A stretch of DNA of 7,953 nucleotides, from assembly GCA_964606415.1 (NCBI GenBank), contig CAZSGN010000126.1, positions 1 through 7,953 on the forward strand, given 5' to 3'. The notes beneath the pieces are model-generated. The model did no database searches and was not told where the DNA came from. It saw only the letters and a list, made by a program, of their open reading frames with translations. How positions within the stretch are numbered: position 1 is the first letter of the stretch; every line of letters begins with the position of its first letter. This document shows, one piece after another, positions 1 through 7,462 of the stretch. A program made the position numbers and the translations under genes. This DNA comes from CAZSGN01 sp964606415. GTDB taxonomy: Bacteria > Bacteroidota > Bacteroidia > Bacteroidales > JBBRXJ01.

Positions 1-212
1 TCAAAAATACAGGATTCTGAGGGCTTTTTAAAATATTAACTTTCGGATGCTAGTGGAAAAATGTCTTTAATTTTGTGAAAGATAGTTCTTCGTCCCACAA
101 ATTGCTATAGTTTGTCTATAATGGAGAAGTTAAATTTTAGAGATAAATGCTATTAAATATTTCTGTATTCATTTACTCAGAAATCTTCTTTTGCTGAGTT
201 GTTCTTTCAGTA

Positions 213-845
213 TTATAATAAGCATAAGTTTAATATTCCCATAAATACCAGTTGAACTGGATAAATCCAAATTCCGACAGGATTTTTGAAGGCCGGATTG
301 ATAATATGCAGGGGGAGCAAAATAAACAGCGAAATGACACCCCATGCAAGGTAGTTTTGCAGTGGAATGATATCCTGTGGCCATTTCCACATTGGCATCG
401 CCATGGCAACGGGTTCAAGGAGAAGGTCAAAAAGGACCATTAATAATGCTCCTGCTAAAGCTTTAAAAACAAATGAAAGGTTCCATTTTCTTGTGATAAA
501 ATAAACGGAATAAATTAAAATGAACCAATTGATACCTATTATTAAGGGAGTATCAAATAATTTGGGGCCAAGTAAATTTGTGTAAGAATAGGTTCCGAAA
601 ATAATCCCGGTTTGTACCCCTGCCATTTCTATCAGGAAAGTAAAGAGATAAATAATGATTCCTGTAATGAGGAATGTTTGATTATAAGGCCGGTGGTAGA
701 AAAGCAAAAGAGCCATGGTGAAGGCCAGGTTTAGCGCCGTTAAACTGTGAAAGAATTCACTGCTAAAAGGAAGGCAGAAGCCAATAACCCCTACTGCATA
801 AACACTTAATAATAAACGGACTGGTTGTGGTATCTTAATGGTCAT
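213..845 (-). CDS. cruF: CruF-like carotenoid 1,2-hydratase (carotenoid biosynthesis membrane protein)
   Basis: The product is a 210-residue, very hydrophobic protein with about seven predicted membrane spans (roughly residues 9-28, 37-51, 57-75, 99-117, 125-143, 164-182 and 192-208). Motifs typical of the CruF/DUF422 carotenoid family are visible: E73 with GVQTG (76-80), FGTYSY (83-88), D140, LEPVA (143-147), the W153/W155 pair and NYLAWG (164-169). Characterised family members add water to the psi end group of carotenoids such as gamma-carotene or bisanhydrobacterioruberin, in the inner membrane. In Bacteroidota this feeds flexixanthin- or saproxanthin-type pigments; the exact substrate here is inferred. 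I chose the ATG at 843-845 because the protein then begins just before the first family helix and has the usual bacteroidete length. The frame stays open up to 1058, with an ATG there and a TTG about 14 nt after an AAGGAGG, so a longer form is possible. No other carotenoid gene is in the window. It is transcribed divergently from mutS. Confidence 0.78.
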   Translation of the reverse strand: MTIKIPQPVRLLLSVYAVGVIGFCLPFSSEFFHSLTALNLAFTMALLLFYHRPYNQTFLITGIIIYLFTFLIEMAGVQTGIIFGTYSYTNLLGPKLFDTPLIIGINWFILIYSVYFITRKWNLSFVFKALAGALLMVLFDLLLEPVAMAMPMWKWPQDIIPLQNYLAWGVISLFILLPLHIINPAFKNPVGIWIYPVQLVFMGILNLCLL

Positions 846-1083
846 AGCGAATGAGTTGATTACAAACAATATTAGCAGAAGCAAGGCATAGCGGTATGCC
901 TCCTTCCGGATGAACACTTCCGCCTGTAAAATAAAGATTTTTATATTTAGAATGAAAATTCGGGTGGCGAAAAAATGCAGCCATTCGATTATTTGAACGA
1001 TCCCCGTAAAGTGAATCGTTGGCAGAGGAGGTGCGCTCTTCAATTCCCGGTGGGTCAAGAGGAGATAATATTCCCTCCCTGCC

Positions 1084-1153
1084 GCAAGCGTCCGCTTGTG
1101 GTCTTATGCTTAAAAAAGGATAAAAAGTTTAATAGTCACAAGCGAATGCTTGC
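1084..1153. repeat. REPIN-like pair of inverted palindromic units
   Basis: Unit A is GCAAGCGTCCGCTTGTGG (1084-1101). Unit B is TCACAAGCGAATGCTTGC (1136-1153), whose reverse complement matches unit A at 15 of 18 positions. The three differences are all transitions. Each unit is itself an imperfect palindrome (GCAAGC-N4-GCTTG core), so each can form a small hairpin. The two can also pair with each other over 18 positions (15 Watson-Crick, two G-T wobbles, one mismatch) around a 34-nt loop. Two REP units in opposite orientation in an intergenic space is the arrangement called a REPIN, mobilised in other bacteria by RAYT-type Y1 transposases. No transposase lies in the window, and genome copy number cannot be seen here. 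Confidence 0.5.
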
Positions 1154-1194
1154 AATAGAAGAGATCCATATTTAATAATCCCTCAATTGGGGTA

Positions 1195-1214
1195 ATTAAC
1201 AATCACTTGTTAAT
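1195..1214. promoter_or_regulatory. Perfect 8-bp inverted repeat upstream of mutS
   Basis: ATTAACAA and TTGTTAAT are exact reverse complements separated by TCAC. The site ends 69 bp before the mutS start codon. The symmetry would suit a dimeric DNA-binding regulator, or a small hairpin if it is transcribed. No run of T follows, so it is not a terminator. The regulator is unknown and the functional call is inference from symmetry and position. Confidence 0.3.
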
Positions 1215-1283
1215 AAGTCGATGGGTTTGGCGTATGAATTCTTTGTATTTTTATCCGAATAAATTTTAATATAGAAAAGTATC

Positions 1284-3911
1284 TTGGCTAAAACGGAAAA
1301 AAGTGTAGAAACTCCTTTGATGACGCAATATTATAAGATCAAAGGAAAATATCCTGACGCAGTATTGTTGTTCAGAGTGGGCGACTTTTATGAAACATTT
1401 GGCGAGGATGCTGTGAAAAGTGCCGAGATTCTTGGCATTACACTTACCAAAAGAGCCAATGGCTCGGCTTCTTATGTTGATTTGGCAGGATTTCCCCATC
1501 ATGCACTGGATACTTATCTTCCTAAATTGGTGCGTGCCGGTCAGCGTGTTGCTATTTGTGATCAACTGGAGGATCCTAAACTGGCCAAAAAGATTGTTAA
1601 GCGGGGTATTACTGAATTAGTAACTCCCGGTGTTTCACTGAATGATAATGTGTTGGAGAGAAAAGAAAATCATTTTCTTGCTTGTGTGCATTTTGGAAAA
1701 AACCGGTGTGGTATTGCTTTTCTTGACTTGTCGACCGGAGAGTTTTTATGTGCGGAGGGAGATGAGGAATATGTAGATAAATTATTAAACAGTTTTGAGC
1801 CTAAAGAAGTGCTTTTTGAACGAAGCAAAGACCAGCATTTTAAAGAGGAGTTTGGCCCCCGGTTCTATACTTATAAGATGGATGATTGGGTCTTTACTAC
1901 TGAAAATGCAACCGATAAACTGCTTAAGCATTTTAATACCGGCTCTCTTAAGGGCTTTGGAATACAGAATCTTGAACATGGAGTTATTGCTGCGGGGGCT
2001 ATACTGCAATACCTCGAGAATACCCAGCATAATGATCTGCAACACATCAGCAATATTTCGAGGATAGAAGAGGAGCATTATGTTTGGTTAGATAAGTTTA
2101 CCATTCGCAATCTTGAGTTGTTTCATTCGATGAATGAAGGCGCTAAAACGCTTCTTGATGTAATTGATTATACGGAGTCCCCGATGGGTGCACGTTTGCT
2201 TAAAAGATGGATGGCTTTGCCATTGAAAGATGTGCAACGAGTTAATGAAAGGTTAAATGCTGTCTGGTTTTTTATAGATAATGAAGATATCAGGTCTTTG
2301 ATGAGGGATCAAATCAAATCTATTGGGGATATAGAGCGAATTTTATCTAAAATAGCTTCGGGACGGGTCAATCCAAGAGAATTGATCCAGCTTAAACAGG
2401 CGCTTCAGGCTATGAAACCGATTAAAGAGGCATGCAGGGAGGCTGCTAATCCTGTTTTACAACGAATAGGCGAGCAAATTAATCCTTGTGAAAGTGTTTA
2501 TCAGCGAATAGAAAAGGATATTCAGCCGGATCCTCCCAATATGGTCAATAAAGGTAATGTCATTAATAACGGGGTCTCTGATGAACTGGATGAGTTGAGG
2601 AGTATTGCAACTTCGGGCAAGGATTATATTTTGCAAATGCAACAAACTGAATCTGAAAGGACCGGCATTCCTTCGCTTAAGATTGGTTATAATAATGTTT
2701 TTGGCTATTATATTGAGGTTCGGAATACGCATAAAAGTAAAGTGCCGGCTGAGTGGATCAGGAAGCAAACGCTTGTGAATGCAGAACGTTATATTACTGA
2801 AGAATTGAAAGAATATGAGGCTAAGGTGCTGGGGGCAGAGGAGAAGATATTATCATTGGAAAGTGGGCTGTTTCATGATTTGATCATTTACTTGATGGAT
2901 TTCCTGGACGTCATTCAGTTAAATGCTTCTTTAATCGCTCAGCTTGATTGTTTGCTTTCTTTTACAGAAGTTAGTATGGCCAACCAGTATGTTAAGCCCG
3001 AGGTTAATGATTCCGATAAGATTGATATTCAGGAAGGCCGGCATCCTGTTATTGAGCAGATGTTAGCGGTAGGTGAGGAATATATCTCTAATGATGTATT
3101 GCTGGATAAGGATGAGCAGCAGATTATGATCATTACGGGGCCCAATATGTCCGGTAAGTCGGCTTTGCTCAGGCAAACGGCTTTAATTACCTTGCTTGCC
3201 CAGATGGGGTGTTTTGTGCCAGCGAAAAGTGCTTCAATTGGTGCTGTGGATAAGATATTTACACGCGTTGGCGCCTCCGATAATATTTCTCAGGGGGAAT
3301 CAACCTTTATGGTGGAAATGAACGAAGCAGCAAGTATTTTGAATAATGTGACAGAAAAGAGCCTTGTTTTACTGGATGAAATTGGCCGGGGAACAAGTAC
3401 TTATGATGGTATCTCAATTGCCTGGGCTATTGTCGAATATTTGCACGAACAACCCAGGGCCGCTGCGAAAACTCTTTTTGCTACTCATTATCATGAGTTG
3501 AACGAAATGGAAAGCAGCTATTCCCGGGTGAAAAATTTTAATGTTTCCGTTCGGGAAACCAACGATAAAATTGTTTTTATAAGAAAACTTAAACCCGGGG
3601 GTAGTGAGCATAGCTTTGGTATTCATGTTGCCCGCCTGGCCGGGATGCCAAAGAGTGTCGTGAAAAGGGCCAATGAAGTCCTTGCGGAGCTTGAAGGGGG
3701 CAGGGGTGAGCATCATTTGGAGCGCCCGGTGAAAGAAATTACTGAGAACAGGGAAGGCATGCAGCTTTCTTTCTTCCAACTCGATGATCCTGTTCTGAAA
3801 CAAATCAGGGATGAAATTAAAAAGCTGGATGTGAATAATCTGACTCCTGTGGACGCACTAAATAAATTAGATGATATAAAAAAATTAATAGGCATGAAGG
3901 ATGATGCGTGA
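1284..3911 (+). CDS. mutS: DNA mismatch repair protein MutS
   Basis: This is a full-length 875-residue MutS, the clamp that recognises mismatches and small loops and recruits MutL. The mismatch-reading motif GDFYE lies at 33-37, with F35 and E37 as the expected base-stacking and contacting residues. The connector, lever and clamp regions follow (about 130-560), then the C-terminal ATPase. Walker A is GPNMSGKS (619-626), Walker B ends in D698-E699, and FATHYHEL is at 732-739. QLSFF (827-831) fits a sliding-clamp binding motif, followed by a charged C-terminal tail to 875. The start is TTG at 1284: residues 8-30 from this start match the usual MutS N-terminus (VETPLMTQYYKIK then PDAVLLFRVGD), whereas the next ATG (1320, M13) would cut into it. 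No Shine-Dalgarno is visible, as is normal in Bacteroidota. It appears to be a single-gene unit. No frameshift or missing catalytic residue was seen. Confidence 0.98.
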   Translation: MAKTEKSVETPLMTQYYKIKGKYPDAVLLFRVGDFYETFGEDAVKSAEILGITLTKRANGSASYVDLAGFPHHALDTYLPKLVRAGQRVAICDQLEDPKLAKKIVKRGITELVTPGVSLNDNVLERKENHFLACVHFGKNRCGIAFLDLSTGEFLCAEGDEEYVDKLLNSFEPKEVLFERSKDQHFKEEFGPRFYTYKMDDWVFTTENATDKLLKHFNTGSLKGFGIQNLEHGVIAAGAILQYLENTQHNDLQHISNISRIEEEHYVWLDKFTIRNLELFHSMNEGAKTLLDVIDYTESPMGARLLKRWMALPLKDVQRVNERLNAVWFFIDNEDIRSLMRDQIKSIGDIERILSKIASGRVNPRELIQLKQALQAMKPIKEACREAANPVLQRIGEQINPCESVYQRIEKDIQPDPPNMVNKGNVINNGVSDELDELRSIATSGKDYILQMQQTESERTGIPSLKIGYNNVFGYYIEVRNTHKSKVPAEWIRKQTLVNAERYITEELKEYEAKVLGAEEKILSLESGLFHDLIIYLMDFLDVIQLNASLIAQLDCLLSFTEVSMANQYVKPEVNDSDKIDIQEGRHPVIEQMLAVGEEYISNDVLLDKDEQQIMIITGPNMSGKSALLRQTALITLLAQMGCFVPAKSASIGAVDKIFTRVGASDNISQGESTFMVEMNEAASILNNVTEKSLVLLDEIGRGTSTYDGISIAWAIVEYLHEQPRAAAKTLFATHYHELNEMESSYSRVKNFNVSVRETNDKIVFIRKLKPGGSEHSFGIHVARLAGMPKSVVKRANEVLAELEGGRGEHHLERPVKEITENREGMQLSFFQLDDPVLKQIRDEIKKLDVNNLTPVDALNKLDDIKKLIGMKDDA

Positions 3912-3976
3912 GGATATTCGAAATTTTAATCTTTTCCAAACTGCCTTTACATTTAAGATTTTTTTAAGGCTTTTCT

Positions 3977-3995
3977 TAAACAGGCACCTTGTTTA
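3977..3995 (+). terminator. Possible weak terminator hairpin after mutS
   Basis: TAAACAGG and CTTGTTTA form an 8-bp stem (one G-T wobble) around a CAC loop, about 65 bp after the mutS stop. The run that follows, TAATTTGTTGTAATTTC, is T-rich but not a clean T tract, so termination would be weak. The overlapping TTTAAG/CTTAAA repeat at 3963-3980 is an alternative fold. This is the best candidate for the end of the mutS transcript. Confidence 0.25.
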
Positions 3996-4127
3996 TAATT
4001 TGTTGTAATTTCTCAGATTTTTTTTCTTTTTTATTCTTAACTATTAATCGTTCTATTCAAAATTCCTTACTTTTATATCTATTAAAAGGCAAGAGTAGAC
4101 CATATTACAAGATTTATTACTAAAATA

Positions 4128-4143
4128 ATTATCTTAAGATAAT
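4128..4143. promoter_or_regulatory. Perfect 16-bp palindrome upstream of the surface-protein gene
   Basis: ATTATCTTAAGATAAT reads identically on both strands, with no spacer. It lies 162 bp before the start of the secreted modular protein and well after mutS. Perfect two-fold symmetry of this length fits an operator for a dimeric regulator, but AT-rich sequence makes chance palindromes more likely. No regulator gene lies nearby. The role is inferred only from symmetry and position. Confidence 0.3.
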
Positions 4144-4305
4144 CATCACAGGGATGGATGAAGATAAATGTTTGGTGGTGAGTATTTAGGGATGTTTTAA
4201 GTTTTATCAACAGATTATTTGTTTCCTTGGCTTTTAATGAGAAATTAATAAGAAGGAATAAACCGAAAATCCAAAACAGAGTAGGTAATATTAAAAAAAT
4301 GTTTA

Positions 4306-7300
4306 ATGATGAATCAAAAACTATTCACTTCACTCATCTTGTTTTTATTTGCATTCACTGTTGCTTATGCCCAGGGCAACCTTGATGTAAGTGGTGTTAC
4401 ATCACCCTCGGGTGCTAACGGTCAATATAATACCAATGGAACCCTCAATGGATATGACGCATGGAAACACGAAAGTGGAACTTACTATATCTATAACGAT
4501 GGAGGCGGTACATGGATTATTGATGATGATACGGATCCTTTTTCGGGCACATTATTTTATTCAGATCCTGGTTATTCATCACCTCTTATGGTACCTATGT
4601 GGTATCAAGATTTTGGTTCCGGAAGTCCCATTGTTGAGGAAGCGGCACCCGTTGTCAGTACCGGTACAGCGAGCAATGTTACATCTGGCGGAGCCACTCT
4701 CAATGGAACAGTCAATGCCAATGGATACAGTACAACAGTTACTTTTGAATATGGATTGAGTACAAGCTATAATAATTCGGTGACAGCCGATCAAAGTCCG
4801 GTTAGTGGTACCAGCACTACATCAGTTTCTTATTCTTTGTCCGGATTAAGTGCCAATACCACTTATTACTACAGGACGGTTGCTTCAAATGCTGGAGGAA
4901 CAACATATGGTGGAAGTTCTCCTTTTACTACTGATCCAAAGGCAGCCACTGTAACAACCGAGGCTGTATCCGGCATTAACGCTACTTCTGCAACAGGCAA
5001 CGGAACCATTACTGATCTGGGAGCGCCAGCTCCTTCAGAACATGGAGTTTGTTGGAATACCTCCGGTAGTCCAACGGTTTTAGATAATGCGACTGACGAA
5101 GGAGGTGCATCTGCAACAGGATCATTTACTTCTTCTATATCCGGGCTGAATCCGCTTACAACTTATTATGTAAGGGCGTATGCGATCAATACTGCTGATA
5201 CTTCTTATGGTGCAGAAGTGAGTTTTACGACAATTGCTCATTTTTCAGGCGGAGGGACATCAACTGATCCTTATCAAATAACCAATTTAACTGATCTGGG
5301 AAACCTTTCCGAATACGAGGTTTATTGGGATAAACATTTTGTGCAAATGGCTGATATTGATGCTGCTGACACTGAAACATGGAATAGTGGAACTGGCTTT
5401 TCTCCTATTGGTAATGCATCAAACAGGTTTGTGGGTGCTTATCATGGAAAAGGGCATACAATTGACAGCTTAACAATAAATAAACCGTCTACTTCACAAG
5501 TTGGGCTTTTTGGTCAAACATATTATGCAAAAATTGATAGTCTGGGCATAACCAGTGTCAATATTATTGGGAAGGCTGATGTCGGTGGACTTATCGGAAA
5601 AAATGAATATTCCGAAGTAACAGGTTGTTCCAGTTCAGGAATTATTAATGCTTCATACATTAATGTTGGGGGACTCATAGGGTCTAATATGACAGGGAAT
5701 GTAACACAATGCTATAGCTCTTGCAAGGTAAGTGGAGATGATAAAAAAGTAGGTGGTCTTATTGGTGTTACCCAGGATAATTCTTCTGTTACCAATTGTT
5801 TTTCAACAGGTGATGTATATAGAGCAAATGGTTCCCATACTTCGTATGGTTCATTTGCAGGAAGAAACAGTAATTCAACTTTTAACAAATGTTATTCTAC
5901 AGGACAGGTTATTTATAACAATGCCGAAGATCCAATTGATAAAGGATTTGTAGGTGTAGAGGATGGAAGTACAAGTTATTCGGGGAACCTTATAGATACT
6001 TCTGCCTCAAATCAGACCTCCGGATTAGGTGCATTATCGAAAAATACTGCCGAGATGCAGTCTTATACGACATTTATCTCCGAAGGATGGGATTTCATAG
6101 GTGAAACATCTAATGGAACCAATGATTACTGGGGACTCAATGATACGGTAAACGGTGGTTATCCCTTTTTATCATGGCAAGGATTTCCCCATAAACAAGA
6201 AGATAAGATTATTCCCTATTTAAGTGTAAAGGATACCACTATATTTCTGGATGGTACAGGAAGTTATATTCTTTTTGATTCATATGTGGTGGATAGTGCC
6301 TGGGATAATACCGTTCTGGCAGATACCAGTTTAAGTCTATCCATTTTTGGTTGCAGTGATACCGGAATGCAAAATATTGACGTAACTGTCATTGATACTA
6401 CCGGAAATTTAATTTCCCAAACAGCTGTTGTAACCGTAAAAGACACCTTTTCTCCTGATGTGATTTGTAAAGATACTACTGTTTGGCTTGATCAAAACGG
6501 GATATTTACCATTGCCTCGTCTTTTGTTAATAATGGTACAACCGATGCCTGTGGCATTGATACCATGTGGCTTAGCATGTATGATTTTAACTGTGTGGAT
6601 TTGGGTAGTAATGACGTTACCTTATATGCGAGGGATATGAATGGTAATGTTGATTCCTGCAAAACAAAGGTTACTGTTCAGGATTCGCTTGCTCCCTCGT
6701 TCTCAACAGTCAATCCTGTTAATGTGTATCTGGATACATCAGGAAATGCTTCTCTTGATCCGGAATCGGTGGTAGTAAACGCCTCGGATAATTGCTCGAT
6801 CAATGATACAACGTTGAGTCAGTCGGTTTTTACTTGCGTAGATGTTGGAAGTGTTACTATTGATGTGACTGTTTCCGATTTAGGTGGCAATGATAGTGTT
6901 GAACAAGTCCTGGTTTTTGTGCAGGATACATTAACGCCCACAATTAGCTGTGTTTCTGATCAGGTAGTTACTGCAGAATCAAATGGTTATTACACAGTTG
7001 CAGGTACAGAGTTTGATCCGGAAGCAATTGGGGATAATTGTCATACCATCCTTTCCAATGATTATAATGTTTCTTCTTCCTTAGCGGGAGCAGAGATACC
7101 TGTTGGAGATACAATCATCAAATGGATTATTACAGATGATGGCGGGAATCAGGATTCCTGCAGTTTTAAGGTTACGGTTGATCCACTGGTAGGAATGCAT
7201 CAGTTGGCAGATGAGAATATATTGGTATATCCTAGTCCTACCGAGGGCCGGGTTTTTATAGAAGCTGGTAATTATTATAAAGGTTTCCAGGTAGAAGTGC

Positions 7301-7446
7301 TGGACATGATCGGGAAAGTTATTATGCGGAAAAATCTTTCCACAAACAGTGAACTATTGGATTTATCTGGTCAACCAGATGGACTTTATTTTGTAAAAAT
7401 TATTAAAGGTAGTAAGGTAAGTGTATTTGAGGTTATAAAAAAGTAA
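4306..7446 (+). CDS. Secreted modular surface protein: FN3-like, GLUG and HYR-like domains with T9SS sorting tail
   Basis: This 1046-residue protein has a signal peptide: K5, a hydrophobic core at 6-20 and a likely cut after AYA (20-22). Residues 23-110 form a small Gly/Tyr/Trp-rich unit (NGYDAWKHESGTYYIY, then W70-I72 and D73-D75). Two FN3-like domains follow (about 114-209 and 213-309), each with a TTYY(Y/V)R strand. GGGTSTDPYQI (315-325) opens a GLUG-type beta-helical domain that closes near GGYPFLSWQ (617-625). Four HYR-like repeats of about 80 residues occupy 632-958. The tail (968-1046) has VYPSPTEGRVFIE and ends GLYFVKIIKG...VFEVIKK, the type A T9SS sorting pattern. The protein should therefore cross the outer membrane by T9SS and be anchored to the surface or released. 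An adhesive or matrix role is likely from the domains; no catalytic residues are evident and no ligand can be named. ATG 4306 is followed directly by a second ATG (4309), and either gives an intact signal peptide. The gene appears monocistronic. Confidence 0.92.
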   Translation: MMNQKLFTSLILFLFAFTVAYAQGNLDVSGVTSPSGANGQYNTNGTLNGYDAWKHESGTYYIYNDGGGTWIIDDDTDPFSGTLFYSDPGYSSPLMVPMWYQDFGSGSPIVEEAAPVVSTGTASNVTSGGATLNGTVNANGYSTTVTFEYGLSTSYNNSVTADQSPVSGTSTTSVSYSLSGLSANTTYYYRTVASNAGGTTYGGSSPFTTDPKAATVTTEAVSGINATSATGNGTITDLGAPAPSEHGVCWNTSGSPTVLDNATDEGGASATGSFTSSISGLNPLTTYYVRAYAINTADTSYGAEVSFTTIAHFSGGGTSTDPYQITNLTDLGNLSEYEVYWDKHFVQMADIDAADTETWNSGTGFSPIGNASNRFVGAYHGKGHTIDSLTINKPSTSQVGLFGQTYYAKIDSLGITSVNIIGKADVGGLIGKNEYSEVTGCSSSGIINASYINVGGLIGSNMTGNVTQCYSSCKVSGDDKKVGGLIGVTQDNSSVTNCFSTGDVYRANGSHTSYGSFAGRNSNSTFNKCYSTGQVIYNNAEDPIDKGFVGVEDGSTSYSGNLIDTSASNQTSGLGALSKNTAEMQSYTTFISEGWDFIGETSNGTNDYWGLNDTVNGGYPFLSWQGFPHKQEDKIIPYLSVKDTTIFLDGTGSYILFDSYVVDSAWDNTVLADTSLSLSIFGCSDTGMQNIDVTVIDTTGNLISQTAVVTVKDTFSPDVICKDTTVWLDQNGIFTIASSFVNNGTTDACGIDTMWLSMYDFNCVDLGSNDVTLYARDMNGNVDSCKTKVTVQDSLAPSFSTVNPVNVYLDTSGNASLDPESVVVNASDNCSINDTTLSQSVFTCVDVGSVTIDVTVSDLGGNDSVEQVLVFVQDTLTPTISCVSDQVVTAESNGYYTVAGTEFDPEAIGDNCHTILSNDYNVSSSLAGAEIPVGDTIIKWIITDDGGNQDSCSFKVTVDPLVGMHQLADENILVYPSPTEGRVFIEAGNYYKGFQVEVLDMIGKVIMRKNLSTNSELLDLSGQPDGLYFVKIIKGSKVSVFEVIKK
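5581..5910 (+). repeat. GLUG repeats within the surface protein
   Basis: Three clear copies of VGGLIG begin at residues 426, 454 and 482, exactly 28 residues apart. Each continues to a C-Y/F/S-S pattern, such as VTGCSSSG, VTQCYSSCKVSG and VTNCFSTGDV. A fourth, degenerate copy starts at residue 514 (YGSFAG, then FNKCYSTGQV), 32 residues after the third. GLUG units are known from large secreted bacterial proteins and stack into a right-handed beta-helix-like fold. The copies are diverged at DNA level, so recent duplication is not indicated. Confidence 0.85.
6199..7179 (+). repeat. Four HYR-like immunoglobulin-fold repeats in the surface protein
   Basis: Residues 632-958 contain four units of about 80 residues. 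Their junctions read VTVKDTFSP (709), VTVQDSLAP (789), VFVQDTLTP (870) and VTVDPLVG (956). The later units carry the family pattern of D-x-C in mid-repeat (DACG 747-750, DNC 828-830, DNC 910-912), then a GN element before the last strand (GNVDSC, GNDSV, GNQDSC). HYR-type domains are extracellular beta-sandwiches associated with adhesion. The first unit is diverged, with DNT where the others have a cysteine. Confidence 0.7.
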
Positions 7447-7462
7447 ATCGATTTTGATTTTT

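Larger units (their letters stand above)
846..1283. other. Divergent intergenic region between cruF and mutS
   Basis: This 438-bp stretch separates two divergently transcribed genes and should contain the promoters of both. I found no match to TAnnTTTG with a correctly spaced TTTG on either strand. The best near-match for mutS is TGGGTTTG at 1222-1229, which lacks a good -33 box. The region contains the REPIN-like inverted pair (1084-1153), a second perfect inverted repeat (1195-1214) and a looser AACGAT/ATCGTT pair (996-1001 and 1015-1020). A 66-codon plus-strand frame at 975-1175 runs through the repeats and resembles no protein I know, so I do not call it a gene. On the minus strand the cruF frame is open from 1058, which may be chance or an N-terminal extension. 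Confidence 0.6.
3912..4305. other. AT-rich intergenic region between mutS and the surface-protein gene
   Basis: No credible coding frame is present in these 394 bp. The content, in order, is a TTTAAG/CTTAAA inverted repeat with a 6-nt loop (3963-3980), an overlapping stem-loop (3977-3995), a T-rich tract (about 4014-4037), a perfect 16-bp palindrome (4128-4143) and a purine-rich leader before the ATG at 4306. Promoter-like strings exist, such as TACTTTTA around 4069 and AAATGTTTG near 4170, but none has a correctly spaced -33 TTTG. The promoter of the surface-protein gene is therefore not assigned. Confidence 0.6.

Noticed and set aside
1..39. Open frame from the window edge ending at TAA 37-39 (SKIQDSEGFLKY) as a possible gene tail
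   Set aside because: Twelve codons are too few to support a gene, and another frame is open over nearly the same length.
106..120. TATAG-TTTGT-CTATA inverted repeat downstream of cruF
   Set aside because: The 5-bp AT-rich stem has no T tract in either direction, so it is too weak to call a terminator.
996..1020. AACGAT/ATCGTT inverted repeat with a 13-nt spacer
   Set aside because: Six-base arms with a wide spacer are expected by chance in a region this size; noted only within the intergenic entry.
975..1175. Plus-strand 66-codon frame in the cruF-mutS intergenic region
   Set aside because: It runs through both palindromic repeat units, overlaps the possible cruF extension, has no recognisable domain and an unlikely composition.
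3414..3803. 129-codon minus-strand frame inside mutS
   Set aside because: It lies wholly antisense to the conserved MutS ATPase region and has no family resemblance, so it is a shadow frame.
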